A stretch of 64,000 bases of DNA, from contig MKSR01000019.1 of assembly GCA_001898145.1 (NCBI GenBank), positions 467,198 through 531,197 of the forward strand, in the 5' to 3' direction. The position numbers and the translations under genes are program-made. Positions 53,579 through 63,418 of this stretch are shown piece after piece (position 1 is the stretch's first letter; each line of letters opens with the position of its first letter). The DNA comes from Dyadobacter sp. 50-39. GTDB lineage: Bacteria; Bacteroidota; Bacteroidia; Cytophagales; Spirosomataceae. The notes beneath the pieces were generated by a model. The model worked only from the letters and a program-made list of their open reading frames with translations. It was not told the DNA's origin and made no database searches.

Positions 53579-54853
53579 ATGCGCACGCTGCTTTTCTTTA
53601 TCAGTATTGTTGCTCTGTCAGGCTGCTCGGCCTCCCATTATCTGAAACGCGAAATCGACCGCTCGGCGGTTCTAAGCCAGCAACATACGGGCGTTTCCAT
53701 TGCCCGTATCGGCGATCAAAAGTCGCTGGCGGGTTATCAGGATAGCAAATATTTTATCCCTGCATCCAATACCAAACTTTTCAGCTTTTACGCCGGCTTG
53801 TCGGCGCTTGGCGACTCCATTCCCGGCCTCGAATACCTGGAATGGGGCGAGCTGCTTATCGTCCGAGGCACCGGCGACCCCTCGCTTCTGCATCCGGATT
53901 TGCCGCACAGCAAAGTCTTCGATTTCCTGAAAGGACGTAAAGACCAGATATTTTTCACCCCCTATCATTTCGAAAACAAACGCTTTGGACCGGGCTGGGC
54001 TTGGAGCGATTACAACGATTACTACCAGGCCGAAGTGACGGCCATGCCAGTCTACGGCAATATCGTACGATTTAAAAGCAACCCTGCCGGACAGTACCAG
54101 GCCAGTCCCCGCTTCTGGCAGAAATCGATGGTTCGGGATACGGCGGTTTCAGGCATTGAACGGGAGGAATTGCAGAATGTATTCCACTATCCGAAAGCGA
54201 CGGGCGCACAGGCTGTTACCAGAGATATTCCGGTGCATATGACCGACCAGCTGATGCTGCAACTGCTGAGCGATACATTGAAAAAAGAAATCAAGCTGAT
54301 CAATATTCCCCTGGAAGTCGAGTTGCAGACCGTCAACAGCATCCCGTCTGATTCGCTGTACAGGCGTATGATGCAGGTCAGCGACAATATGCTGGCCGAA
54401 CAACTCATGCTGCTTTATGCCACCGCCAACAAACTTCCGCTGAGCACCGAAAAGGCCATTGCACATGCCATAGAGCACCATTTGGCCGATTTGCCCGACA
54501 AACCGGTATGGAAAGACGGCTCCGGATTAAGCCGCTACAACCTCTTTACGCCAAGGACCATGGTGGCATTGCTGCAAAAGATTTACGGAAAGGTGCCGCA
54601 GCAAAGATTGTTTCAAATCCTGCCGGCAGGCGGAAAAAGCGGAACTTTGAAAAACCTGTTTAAAGAAGAACCTCCCTTTATTTTCGCAAAGACGGGGAGT
54701 CTGAGCAACGTATACAACCTCAGTGGCTATTTGATAACCAAAAAAGGAAAGGTACTGGCATTCAGCTTCATGAACAACAATTTCACGAAGCCCACCGCAG
54801 ATGTTCGGAAAGAAGTGGAGCGCATTCTCACTGGCGTCCGCAACAACTACTGA
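53579..54853 (+). CDS. dacB: D-alanyl-D-alanine carboxypeptidase/endopeptidase, S13 (PBP4-like)
   Basis: Trims or cleaves peptidoglycan peptides; lipoprotein (lipobox LSGC, Cys16). Catalytic SxxK: ASNTKLFSFYAG with S63 and K66; SxN: SDNMLAEQL (S268, N270); KTG box: AKTGSLSNVYNLSGY (K371). A KSGTLKN segment is just upstream. At 424 residues it is somewhat shorter than E. coli DacB, with smaller inserted domains. Possible partner of the amidase activator at 42771, but not linked genetically. Converges directly with the gene ending at 54854. Confidence 0.93.
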   Translation: MRTLLFFISIVALSGCSASHYLKREIDRSAVLSQQHTGVSIARIGDQKSLAGYQDSKYFIPASNTKLFSFYAGLSALGDSIPGLEYLEWGELLIVRGTGDPSLLHPDLPHSKVFDFLKGRKDQIFFTPYHFENKRFGPGWAWSDYNDYYQAEVTAMPVYGNIVRFKSNPAGQYQASPRFWQKSMVRDTAVSGIEREELQNVFHYPKATGAQAVTRDIPVHMTDQLMLQLLSDTLKKEIKLINIPLEVELQTVNSIPSDSLYRRMMQVSDNMLAEQLMLLYATANKLPLSTEKAIAHAIEHHLADLPDKPVWKDGSGLSRYNLFTPRTMVALLQKIYGKVPQQRLFQILPAGGKSGTLKNLFKEEPPFIFAKTGSLSNVYNLSGYLITKKGKVLAFSFMNNNFTKPTADVRKEVERILTGVRNNY

Positions 54854-56548
54854 TTATTCCTTTTCGTTCCAGGTTTCGCCGGTACAGTAAATGGTGTTGC
54901 GGCCGTTCTTGCGCACGAGCAGGTAAATCTGGTAAATTCCGGGCTCGACATTGGCCCTGTGAAAGCTCGCATTAATGCCCTTATTGAAATACATTCCCCG
55001 ACGGAAAGTCGTTTTTAAAGGCACCGAAGCCTGGTTCGGAGGCGAAGCGTATACATGGTCCGTTGATTTCAAGATCACATAGGCCCCATCGGAATAGTCT
55101 TTTTCCGGTTTGAAAAAATCCTGGTGAAAGCCCACCACTATATGGTCGCCGAGCAGTCCCACTTCATCCGGCGGATAAACCCTGTCGCATTGAACCGAAT
55201 CCGCCCGCGGCTGCCAGTTTTCCGCCAGAGGGTCTTCCGACCGGTAGTAGTAACGGATCTTTTCATAATGCTGCTGATCCATTGAAAACATGCGGATACC
55301 GAGCCAATCGGCGTTGTAACGCGCATTGAACTCCTGCGCGATTGCCGCCCGGCGGTTGTTGACCGCGTCTGCAAAGTTGCTATGCAGCAGCAGAAAGTTC
55401 ATGATAATAGCGGCCAAGAGCATTTCGGGAGCGAATTTTCTTCTGGCACTATGGGGTACAATGGCAAGAAATCCGAGGTAAAGCGCAATGCACCACAGAA
55501 TCGAGTACATCCGGTAACGCCCTTTGAACATACCTTCGAATGTATCAGTGGGAATGCGCTTGTAAGTGAGGGCCAGTGCGGTAATGGCTGTAAAAACCGC
55601 TATTCCAAGTGCAAAAAGTGCCGTTCTGTTCACGTAGCGACCTTTCAGCAAGGTCGAGTTCCAGAGGGGAATATACTGTTTCCGGTATAAAATAAGCAGG
55701 CTGGCGATCATCACCATACCTGTTGCCACTGCCATGTACAATCCGCGCGACGGCGTACCATAGGCGGTGAGTGTGGCCCATGAACCGATGAACCCGAAGA
55801 AACCCAAGAAGCCCTCCTTCACCTGCTGCGGGTTCCTGAAATCGAGGTTTTGGGTGATGGGCGTAAAATCAATGAAGTAAATGGCGGCGATTAAAATGGT
55901 GGTCGCCAATGTGACGAAGAATGGCCTCCGGTAGCCACTCAGCAGCAAAAGCAGCCCTATGACCGGGAAAACCATGAGCCCGTTACCATAAGTAAATGTC
56001 GCCGCGGCGGCAAAAAAAAGCGAAAGTGCAATCCGTTCCGGCTTGTAAACTGCGCAGTAGAGCGCGCATAATACAAAAAGGATCACGCCGAAATTGCAAA
56101 GCGAACTCACCCCCCAGAAGATGTTCTCGAATGACTGAATGTTGAACCACAGCCACATCACCGGCACAAAATACCAGAACGATACCCGCAAATGCCGGAA
56201 TGCGCGGTAGAAAACCCATGCACAGAGTGCCCAGCATATGTTAGCGATGATCATCGGCCACACCAGGTTCACGGTACCGAATGTATTTTCGAGCAGAAGG
56301 ATTACCGAGCGGGAAAATACGAGGCGATGCTCGGGAAAAAGGGTCGTCAGCAGCTTCCATTTCCCAGCCAGGTCCGCTTTCGAAAATTCGGGGATAATCC
56401 CTAGAATGAGAATGTCGTCGAATGCAACATAGTTGACATTCAAGGCAATGACTTTAAATACCCATAAGTAAATTAGAACGGGTATCAGGCAAAACAGCCC
56501 TGCAAGCCAGCTTTTTTCTCTGACAAAACGGAGGAGAGATGATAACAT
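54854..56548 (-). CDS. Polytopic membrane protein of unknown function (564 aa)
   Basis: About eleven hydrophobic segments (FCLIPVLIYLWVFKVIALNV, NFGVILFVLCALYCAVYKPE, GNGLMVFPVIGLLLLLSGYR, FALGIAVFTAITALALTYKR, LWCIALYLGFLAIVPHSARR, LLLAAIIMNFLLLHSN), then a soluble C-terminal region (KIRYYYRSEDPLAENWQPRA, IYQIYLLVRKNGRNTIYCTG) with immunoglobulin-like or carbohydrate-binding character. The general plan resembles membrane glycosyltransferases without a recognisable DxD motif. Function not assigned. Its stop abuts the dacB stop. Confidence 0.7.
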   Translation of the reverse strand: MLSSLLRFVREKSWLAGLFCLIPVLIYLWVFKVIALNVNYVAFDDILILGIIPEFSKADLAGKWKLLTTLFPEHRLVFSRSVILLLENTFGTVNLVWPMIIANICWALCAWVFYRAFRHLRVSFWYFVPVMWLWFNIQSFENIFWGVSSLCNFGVILFVLCALYCAVYKPERIALSLFFAAAATFTYGNGLMVFPVIGLLLLLSGYRRPFFVTLATTILIAAIYFIDFTPITQNLDFRNPQQVKEGFLGFFGFIGSWATLTAYGTPSRGLYMAVATGMVMIASLLILYRKQYIPLWNSTLLKGRYVNRTALFALGIAVFTAITALALTYKRIPTDTFEGMFKGRYRMYSILWCIALYLGFLAIVPHSARRKFAPEMLLAAIIMNFLLLHSNFADAVNNRRAAIAQEFNARYNADWLGIRMFSMDQQHYEKIRYYYRSEDPLAENWQPRADSVQCDRVYPPDEVGLLGDHIVVGFHQDFFKPEKDYSDGAYVILKSTDHVYASPPNQASVPLKTTFRRGMYFNKGINASFHRANVEPGIYQIYLLVRKNGRNTIYCTGETWNEKE

Positions 56549-56594
56549 GCGTGCTAATTAAGCAGGTGAGGTGTGATTTTCAACCTTCCACAGC

Positions 56595-57611
56595 CTAATT
56601 TTCGGTTTCCTCCTCTTCAGCGGAGGCACGGGGATCTTTGGTATAATCGTAAAGAAGCTTGCCTTTGTCGTCCCACTCTCGCAGGATAAAAGGCTCAAAT
56701 TCATCGTCCCAAGCAGTTTTTGGGTATTGAATCTCTTTTTTGCGCTGCCGCCGGAACTGGTAGTATTCCACCCAGCGACCAATTTTTTTACCCGAATCGT
56801 ATTTGCCGTTGACAGCCAGCTGACCCTCTTTGTAGAATTGCAGGTACTCGCCTTCCACTTCGCCGAATGCGACGGGCATCACCTCCTTCACCTGCGTATG
56901 CGAAGAGTCGTAATAGGTAATGCGCGACTCCGCGGGGAAGCCCCGGTTCCATACGGCTTTATCGACGAGGTTATACTTTGTATCGTATTTCACCCAGCGA
57001 CCGTCCTTTACGCCCATATAATAGTAGCCTTCCTCGATCAGGTTTTCGCCGCTGTACTTTTTATAAGAGCCATGCAAAGGCAGTGCCTGCGCTTTGTCCT
57101 TGATCACCGAAGAGCTGAGTTTTCTGGCCTTTTTATCATACCACCTTGTCTCCGTCGCCCTCACGTATTCATTCATGGGCTTGTACTCCTTCAACACATG
57201 GAAATTTTCGACCGTGGCCCGGTCACCGCTTCCGTACTTGACCGACATGCTCTGCATGGGAATGCCCTCATATTGTACTTTTGCAAGGCGGGCCCTTTCC
57301 TTCCTTGCTTTGCGGTCTTTCTTCTGGCTTTTGTATTCTTTTACGCGAAGCCCCAGGTCGGGGATCGTCTCTCCGAACAGCGTAGAGAGGTTGGCAGACT
57401 TACCCTTACCACCCGGCACAGAAGCGCCAACCACCGGATCCAGCCCCGAAACGAATGATTTCAGATCGTTGGACCGCGTTGTGGTATCTTTTTTCACCTG
57501 TTCTTTGGGCAGCCAGGCAGGGGCAGCAGTATCCTTTTGGCCATTTTGGGCCGACACGGAAACCGACAGACAGATTGAAAAAAAGCCGCAGAACAGTGCT
57601 ATTCTTTGCAT
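56595..57611 (-). CDS. Exported protein with MORN/YwqK-like repeats (338 aa)
   Basis: Signal peptide (IALFCGFFSICLSVSVSAQ). The C-terminal half has YwqK/MORN-variant repeats: EEGYYYMGVKDGRWVKYDTK, GEVEGEYLQFYKEGQLAVNG and KIGRWVEYYQFRRQRKKEIQ. Such toxin_YwqK-like repeats occur in many periplasmic proteins with unclear roles. The N-terminal third is basic and low complexity (KEYKSQKKDRKARKERARLA). Divergent from the GDP-fucose synthase gene. Ends in an acidic tail (ASAEEEETEN). Confidence 0.8.
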   Translation of the reverse strand: MQRIALFCGFFSICLSVSVSAQNGQKDTAAPAWLPKEQVKKDTTTRSNDLKSFVSGLDPVVGASVPGGKGKSANLSTLFGETIPDLGLRVKEYKSQKKDRKARKERARLAKVQYEGIPMQSMSVKYGSGDRATVENFHVLKEYKPMNEYVRATETRWYDKKARKLSSSVIKDKAQALPLHGSYKKYSGENLIEEGYYYMGVKDGRWVKYDTKYNLVDKAVWNRGFPAESRITYYDSSHTQVKEVMPVAFGEVEGEYLQFYKEGQLAVNGKYDSGKKIGRWVEYYQFRRQRKKEIQYPKTAWDDEFEPFILREWDDKGKLLYDYTKDPRASAEEEETEN

Positions 57612-57704
57612 GTATATAGGATTTTTCTTCAGGGCAAGATTGTTACTTTTGTAACGAATTGGTTTTTTCTATATTGATTTCCAAGACAAATTTAAAAAAA
57701 CACC

Positions 57705-58646
57705 GTGGAAAAAAGCGCTAAAATTTATATTGCCGGGCATAGGGGAATGGTTGGATCTGCTATTCTCAGAAAATTGGAAAAAGAAGGATTCGATAACATC
57801 ATCACCAGGACTTCGTCTGAGCTCGATCTCCGCAACCAGGCCGATGTACGGGCATTTTTTGAAGCGGAACGTCCGGAATATATCTTCCTGGCCGCTGCCA
57901 AAGTGGGCGGCATTATGGCAAACAATATTTACCGCGCAGAGTTCCTGAATGATAACCTGCTCATCCAGAACAATGTAATCGACAGCGCTTACCGTACCGA
58001 TGCAAAAAAGCTGATGTTCCTCGGATCGAGCTGCATTTACCCCAAGCTGGCGCCGCAGCCGTTGCAGGAAGACTCGCTGCTGACAGGCCTGCTCGAACCT
58101 ACGAATGAGCCTTACGCAATCGCGAAAATTGCGGGTATCAAAATGTGCGAGGCATACAGGGCACAATATGGCTGCAACTTCATTTCGGTGATGCCTACCA
58201 ATTTGTACGGACCGAACGATAATTATGATTTGAACAATTCGCATGTTTTGCCTGCTATGATCCGCAAGTTCCACGAGGCAAAAGAGGACGGAAAACCGTT
58301 TGTAGAACTCTGGGGTACCGGGTCACCGCTGCGGGAGTTCCTCCATGCGGATGATCTGGCGGCTGCATGTTATTTCCTGATGCAGCATTACAATGAGTCC
58401 GGCTTCCTCAATATCGGCGTCGGTTCGGATGTTACCATTAAGCATTTGGCAGAAATGATCCAGCAAGTGGTCGGATATGAGGGCGAAATCAAATGGAATA
58501 CAGATAAACCCGACGGTACGCCGCGCAAACTGATGGACGTAAGCAAGCTCCACGCATTGGGCTGGAAACACACCATCGACCTGGAAGAGGGAATTACCCG
58601 CACTTACCAGGATTTCCTCGGAAAAATAGAAACATATGCAGTGTAA
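57705..58646 (+). CDS. fcl: GDP-L-fucose synthase
   Basis: NADP-dependent epimerase/reductase making GDP-L-fucose, a donor for surface glycans. Start is GTG 57705 ([20 protein letters not shown]), 313 residues. Rossmann GHRGMVGSA (11-19), SDR catalytic Tyr137/Lys141 in [36 protein letters not shown] and the substrate loop [16 protein letters not shown] -7-like TACTTTTG at 57644-57651 serves as possible promoter. GMD, the dehydratase that supplies its substrate, is not in the window. A terminator overlaps its stop codon. Confidence 0.96.
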   Translation: MEKSAKIYIAGHRGMVGSAILRKLEKEGFDNIITRTSSELDLRNQADVRAFFEAERPEYIFLAAAKVGGIMANNIYRAEFLNDNLLIQNNVIDSAYRTDAKKLMFLGSSCIYPKLAPQPLQEDSLLTGLLEPTNEPYAIAKIAGIKMCEAYRAQYGCNFISVMPTNLYGPNDNYDLNNSHVLPAMIRKFHEAKEDGKPFVELWGTGSPLREFLHADDLAAACYFLMQHYNESGFLNIGVGSDVTIKHLAEMIQQVVGYEGEIKWNTDKPDGTPRKLMDVSKLHALGWKHTIDLEEGITRTYQDFLGKIETYAV

Positions 58647-58673
58647 CCCGGATGATCACTACGGGTTACATTT
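58642..58673 (+). terminator. Terminator overlapping the fcl stop codon
   Basis: TGTAACCCG and CGGGTTACA form a 9-bp stem with an 11-base loop and a short T run; the fcl TAA lies within the stem. Confidence 0.65.
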
Positions 58674-58833
58674 GGCATGGCCTAATATTTCAATACTAAA
58701 ATCATATTTCGCCTACGATAATTCTATTTTTAGACAAAATTTCAGTATAATATTACAAGAATCTTCGGGAAACTAATTAGTTTTGCGGCGTCCCCCAAAA
58801 TGGGCACGTCATATAAACCTTAGTCATAGAGAA

Positions 58834-59307
58834 ATGTCGGCCATTATTAAGTTAGATCAGATAGACCGCAAAGTACTGGAGATTTTACAAACGAACGCGA
58901 AGATAACCAACGCTCAATTATCGAAAGAAATAGGCCTTTCGCCCGCACCCACACTGGAACGTGTAAAAAAACTCGAACAGTCGGGGATCATCAAAAGCTA
59001 CCACGCGCAGCTGGAACCCGAGAAGGTGGGATTGGGCGTAAGCACTTTTGTGCAGATTTCACTGGTAGGGCACCGCAAGGCTGTTACGGAATCATTCGTT
59101 GAGAAAATTCACGCCATTCCCGAGGTTATCGAATGCCACCACATCACTGGAACGGGCGATTTCCTGCTTCGTGTAATTTCCAAAGACATTAGCACATACC
59201 AGAAGCTGATGCTCGAAAAAATTAATGAAATCGAAGAAGTGGCCAGCACGCAAACGATGGTTATCCTCTCGACTTTCAAAGAAAGCAAAGTGTTACCGAT
59301 ACCTTGA
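58834..59307 (+). CDS. Lrp/AsnC-family transcriptional regulator
   Basis: 157 residues from ATG 58834. HTH part: LDQIDRKVLEILQTNAKITN, AQLSKEIGLSPAPTLERVKK, LEQSGIIKSYHAQLEPEKVG; effector-binding RAM domain: HRKAVTESFVEKIHAIPEVI, ECHHITGTGDFLLRVISKDI, EEVASTQTMVILSTFKES. Probably binds an amino acid and forms octamers. The upstream TTG at 58783 gives an 18-residue extension with no Lrp similarity. A -7-like TAGTTTTG lies at 58778-58785 without a clear -33 box. Target genes unknown. Confidence 0.95.
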   Translation: MSAIIKLDQIDRKVLEILQTNAKITNAQLSKEIGLSPAPTLERVKKLEQSGIIKSYHAQLEPEKVGLGVSTFVQISLVGHRKAVTESFVEKIHAIPEVIECHHITGTGDFLLRVISKDISTYQKLMLEKINEIEEVASTQTMVILSTFKESKVLPIP

Positions 59308-59328
59308 TTGGATAAAGTCATCTGGAAT

Positions 59329-59362
59329 AAAAAATGGTCGGAATCACTTCCGACCATTTTTT
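59329..59362. terminator. Bidirectional terminator
   Basis: AAAAAATGGTCGGAA and TTCCGACCATTTTTT form a perfect stem with a four-base loop, between the convergent Lrp/AsnC and DUF4301 genes. Confidence 0.92.
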
Positions 59363-59381
59363 ATTGGGTATCCTTGCCAGC

Positions 59382-60878
59382 TTACTGGTGCTGCTCGCGG
59401 AGCAGGTCATTCACCGTTTTCACAGGGTTGAAAGTAATCAAAGGCACTTCTACGAAAAGCGTGTTCCAATCGGCCATTGAACCATTCCACAAGCCCGGAA
59501 GCTCCTGTGCTTTCAATTCCTTGCCGTCTTTCGACTTGCCGGTAATGAAGCCGGTCAGTGGATCGCGGAATTTTTTCAAATCGTACAATTCACCTTTTTT
59601 ATTCTTCACCGCGCACACCAGATCTACCGGATTGAAGTGCGTCGAGTTCTTGAAAATGCTGTTCTGATCCGCATTATCGACATCGACCTGCGCCGATTCC
59701 ACGATTTGCAGCGATGACGACCCGTCGCCATTTTCGGCCCAGAAAGGCCCGCCGCCGGGCTCACCCTGGTTTTTCACCATCCCGCACGCACGCAGCGGGC
59801 GATCCAGCTTTCCGACGAAATAATCTTTCTTCTTTTCCTCGCTCCACGACTCAAAACTTGCCGGAGGGATCACGCAAAGTTCGTTGCGGAAAAACCCGTC
59901 GAGCTCGGTCAGCAATGCTGCATCCACGCTTCCGGCCAGCTTGTCGAGGTAGGCGAAGATTTTCTTCTGGTATCTCAGAACAATGCCTGCCAATGCCTTT
60001 TTGTAGGTAATAGTATCGCCCTTAATGCGATCCGGCACGACATTATCGATGTTTTTAATAAAGATGATATCCGCATCGAGCTGTCCGAGGTTTTCCAGCA
60101 ATGCACCGTGGCCCGCCGGGCGGAACAACAGTGAATTATCCTTTTCGCGGAAAGGCGTGTTGTCGAGGTTCACCGCGATGGTGTCGGTCGAGCTTTTTTG
60201 TTCTGAAAACGAGACGATGTAACGAACGCCGTATTGCGATTGGTAGGTTGGAAGGACTTCCACTACCAGTTTTTCGAACTTGTCGCGATGCTCGGGCGAA
60301 ACCGTGAAATGGATCTGCACATTGCTTCCCGCGTTGGCATACTTGGCGCCTTCCACCAAATGCTCTTCCAGCGGTGTGCGCGAGCGTTCGGTATAATTAT
60401 GGAATTTCAAAAGGCCTTTCGGCAGTTCTCCGTAACCCAGCCCTTTGCTGGTCAGGAAGTAGGAAGCAATGGTCTTTTCATCGGCAGATTCAATGTCGTG
60501 CCCGTCGACAGCCAGGGATGTTTTAAGATCTTCGTAGAATGCGAAATCTCTCAGTTTGGTAAAGAATTCGTCTACCGACTTGTCTTTTTTATCCTCCTGC
60601 AAAAACCCGAAAAGCGACTTGAACATCCGCGTAGCCGCACCCGAAGCCGGTACAAATTTTAAAAGTGCTATTTCACCGTCGGCGGCACTTTTATCGAACT
60701 CACTGATTACCTGTTCAATATCGTCGTCCGTCAGCCTGATGATGCCGTCGCCTACCGTAGCAGCCTTCGACAATTGCAAAAACGGAAAGCCCTGTTCAAA
60801 ATAGCGGACTTGCTCTTCCACGACGCTTAAATCGCTTCCTCTTTCCTTTATCTGTTGAATATCGTTTTCAATAAACAT
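59382..60878 (-). CDS. DUF4301 protein
   Basis: 498 residues, cytoplasmic, no signal. Segments FIENDIQQIKERGSDLSVVE, ALLKFVPASGAATRMFKSLF, GLLKFHNYTERSRTPLEEHL, VQIHFTVSPEHRDKFEKLVV, LLFRPAGHGALLENLGQLDA, DIIFIKNIDNVVPDRIKGDT fit the DUF4301 family, which looks related to sugar-nucleotide pyrophosphorylase-like folds (PASGAATRMFK resembles a nucleotide-binding loop). Function is undocumented to my knowledge. It is followed by a shared terminator and has its own start at ATG 60878, distinct from the uvrD-like gene. Confidence 0.87.
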   Translation of the reverse strand: MFIENDIQQIKERGSDLSVVEEQVRYFEQGFPFLQLSKAATVGDGIIRLTDDDIEQVISEFDKSAADGEIALLKFVPASGAATRMFKSLFGFLQEDKKDKSVDEFFTKLRDFAFYEDLKTSLAVDGHDIESADEKTIASYFLTSKGLGYGELPKGLLKFHNYTERSRTPLEEHLVEGAKYANAGSNVQIHFTVSPEHRDKFEKLVVEVLPTYQSQYGVRYIVSFSEQKSSTDTIAVNLDNTPFREKDNSLLFRPAGHGALLENLGQLDADIIFIKNIDNVVPDRIKGDTITYKKALAGIVLRYQKKIFAYLDKLAGSVDAALLTELDGFFRNELCVIPPASFESWSEEKKKDYFVGKLDRPLRACGMVKNQGEPGGGPFWAENGDGSSSLQIVESAQVDVDNADQNSIFKNSTHFNPVDLVCAVKNKKGELYDLKKFRDPLTGFITGKSKDGKELKAQELPGLWNGSMADWNTLFVEVPLITFNPVKTVNDLLREQHQ

Positions 60879-60966
60879 AATGTATGGTTTTAATCAGTGA
60901 AGTTTAGGGTAAGATTTATTACAAAAAAGCCTGGAATTTTAACAATTTCATCAATTTATTCTGCAT

Positions 60967-63252
60967 TTATTTCAGCACCCGCAGCTTGGCAAAACTCAGG
61001 AGCAGCGTTTTTTCTCCGACGAGGTCGAACCTCACCGTCGCTTTCCTGTCGGTACCATTGACGTCCATTTTGGTCACCACCCCGAAACCGAATTTCAGAT
61101 GCTCCACTTTGTCGCCTTCCGCCAGATCGAATGTATCGGTCGGCACGAAATCGGCTGAGGGTACGTGGCTGGTAGCAGCTGTCGCAACCGGCCGTGCTTC
61201 CGTTTTCCGCTGTACCAGGTTACGTGCAAATGTGGTCACTGGCGGCGTAGTATCCCGTTCCAAGGCGCTCTGCACCATTCTGTTGACATTCAGATACCGT
61301 TGATCGACTTCCAGCAGGAATCGGCTCGGCTCGCACATTTTCAGGCGGCCCCATTGGTATCGGCTCTCCGCGTAGGAGAATGACAGTTTCTTTTCCGCCC
61401 GCGTAATCGCCACATAAAAAAGCCTTCTTTCTTCTTCCAGATCCTGCCTGCTTTCGAGCATCATCTGGCTGGGAAACAAGTCTTCCTCCAACCCTACAAT
61501 GAATACATTCCGGAATTCTAGACCCTTGGCGGAGTGAATGGTCATCATTGTCACGCGGTCATGATCGTTATTATCATCCGGTTCGTCGGCATTGGTCAGT
61601 AGCGACACCGATTGCAGGAATGCGCTCAGCGTTTTATCCTCGCTTTCCTCGCTGTCCACGAATTCCTTGATACCATTCAGCAATTCCTGGACGTTTTCGT
61701 AGCGCGAAAGGCCTTCCACCGTCTTATCTTCATACAATTCGCGCAGAATGCCGGATGCTTTGGCAATGTGGGAAGAAATTTCGTAGGCATCTTTGCCTTC
61801 TTCCACCAAAATTTTGAAGCTTTTGATCAGCGTCGCGAACCCTTCGATAGGCGCAATGGTACGTCCGGTGCCGAATTGGTTGATATTCGCCACCACATCC
61901 CAGATCGCCACGTTGTTTTCCGACGCGGTCACTGCAATTTTCGCAACGGTCGTATCGCCGATGCCTCTTTTGGGTAAATTAATAATCCGTTTGAAGGCCT
62001 CTTCGTCCCGCTGGTTCACTGTAAACCGCAGGTAAGCCAGCAAATCCTTGATTTCTTTCCTTTGGTAAAAAGACTGACCGCCTACAATGCGGTACTTGAT
62101 GCCCAGTTTCCGAAGCGCTTCTTCAAATGAGCGGGATTGTGCATTGGTGCGATAAAGGATCGCGAAGTTTTCATTCCGCAGCGACTTCTGCATTTTTTCC
62201 TCAAAAATCGCAGTCGCTATCAGCCTTCCTTCCTCGTTATCGGAACCCGCCTTGATTACGTCGATCAGTGAACCCTCTTCATTGGAAGTAAATGTCGTTT
62301 TTTCAAGCTGCGACTTGTTCCGCGCGATCACCGAGTTGGCGGCATTTACGATCGTACTCGTCGAGCGATAGTTCTGTTCCAGTTTGATCACGCGCACATC
62401 CGGAAAGTCCTTTTCGAAGTTGAGGATATTCTCAATGTTCGCCCCGCGGAATGCGTAGATACTCTGCGCGTCGTCACCCACCACCACGATATTGCGGTGC
62501 ACAGCCGACAACTTCCTGGTAATGAGGTATTGAGAAACGTTCGTATCCTGAAACTCATCCACCATCACATGCTGAAACTTATGCTGGTACTTATATAATA
62601 CATCGGGGAAATCGCGGAAAAGGACGTTGGTATTGAAAAGCAGGTCGTCGAAGTCCATCGCATTGGCCTGGAAACACCGTGTTGCATACGTTTTATACAG
62701 CCGACCGATCTCTTTCATTTTCGCCGCGTCGTCGTCGGCCTGGATCACCGCATTATTGATGTAATCATCCGCCGAAATGAGCCGGTTCTTCGCTCCCGAA
62801 ATCCGATTGAAAACCACATTGGCCTTATAAACCTTATCATCGAGGTTGTATTCCTTAATGATACTCCTTAATAATGACTTCGAGTCGTCGGTATCATAAA
62901 TAGAAAAATCGCTGGTGTAGCCCAGGTACCGGGCTTCGATGCGGAGTATTTTGGCAAAAACAGAGTGGAAAGTACCCATCCAGATGTTACGGGCTTCCGT
63001 ACCTACGGCGCCTTCGATCCGGCTGCGCATTTCACCGGAAGCTTTATTGGTAAATGTCAGGGACAAAATGCAGAAAGGGTCGACACCCGTTTCGATCAGC
63101 CGCGCAATGCGGTAGGTAAGTACCCTGGTTTTCCCCGAACCCGCGCCTGCAATGATCATCAAAGGGCCATTTCCGTGCAGCACAGCCTCCCGTTGGGGCT
63201 CATTCAAGGTCGATAGATAATCGTTGTGGTTCAAAGTTGTATGCTTTTCCAA
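60967..63252 (-). CDS. uvrD: UvrD/PcrA-family DNA helicase
   Basis: Superfamily 1 3'-5' helicase in nucleotide excision or mismatch repair. 761 residues. Motifs: Q LNEPQREAVLHGNGPLMIIA, I GAGSGKT (36-42), Ia LTFTNKASGEMRSRI, II HVMVDEFQDTNVSQYLI, III VVGDDAQSIYAFRGA, IV KLEQNYRSTSTIVNAA, V VTMMTIHSAKGLEFRNVFIV, VI EERRLFYVAITRAEKKLSFS. C-terminal PcrA-like Tudor domain: AEGDKVEHLKFGFGVVTKMD, KATVRFDLVGEKTLLLSFAK. PcrA and UvrD cannot be separated reliably; the C-terminal Tudor favours PcrA-type. Confidence 0.95.
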   Translation of the reverse strand: MEKHTTLNHNDYLSTLNEPQREAVLHGNGPLMIIAGAGSGKTRVLTYRIARLIETGVDPFCILSLTFTNKASGEMRSRIEGAVGTEARNIWMGTFHSVFAKILRIEARYLGYTSDFSIYDTDDSKSLLRSIIKEYNLDDKVYKANVVFNRISGAKNRLISADDYINNAVIQADDDAAKMKEIGRLYKTYATRCFQANAMDFDDLLFNTNVLFRDFPDVLYKYQHKFQHVMVDEFQDTNVSQYLITRKLSAVHRNIVVVGDDAQSIYAFRGANIENILNFEKDFPDVRVIKLEQNYRSTSTIVNAANSVIARNKSQLEKTTFTSNEEGSLIDVIKAGSDNEEGRLIATAIFEEKMQKSLRNENFAILYRTNAQSRSFEEALRKLGIKYRIVGGQSFYQRKEIKDLLAYLRFTVNQRDEEAFKRIINLPKRGIGDTTVAKIAVTASENNVAIWDVVANINQFGTGRTIAPIEGFATLIKSFKILVEEGKDAYEISSHIAKASGILRELYEDKTVEGLSRYENVQELLNGIKEFVDSEESEDKTLSAFLQSVSLLTNADEPDDNNDHDRVTMMTIHSAKGLEFRNVFIVGLEEDLFPSQMMLESRQDLEEERRLFYVAITRAEKKLSFSYAESRYQWGRLKMCEPSRFLLEVDQRYLNVNRMVQSALERDTTPPVTTFARNLVQRKTEARPVATAATSHVPSADFVPTDTFDLAEGDKVEHLKFGFGVVTKMDVNGTDRKATVRFDLVGEKTLLLSFAKLRVLK

Positions 63253-63418
63253 TTACTTATTATATATAGCAAAAGCCAAAGTTAGGAAAAACCGGCAAAG
63301 CATTGGGTAATCTGCCGGCTGGCGAAGGACTACATTTCGCATAAATATTGTTCCGCACAGAACAGAAGGAGTGCATTGTTGGTTAATTAGCAACAATTTT
63401 AAATTTCATCATATATAA
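63253..63418. other. Divergent intergenic region, possible operator
   Basis: Contains TTGTTG and CAACAA arms at 63376-63381 and 63391-63396 around GTTAATTAG, a 6-bp-arm inverted repeat just before the 63419 gene, plus CCGGCA/TGCCGG at about 63292-63318. Promoter positions are uncertain. Confidence 0.4.

Noticed and set aside
52882-53745. 287-codon frame overlapping the glycosyltransferase-like and dacB genes
   Set aside because: It crosses two well-supported genes in another frame and its composition (Cys, His, Gly, Arg rich) is typical of out-of-frame translation.
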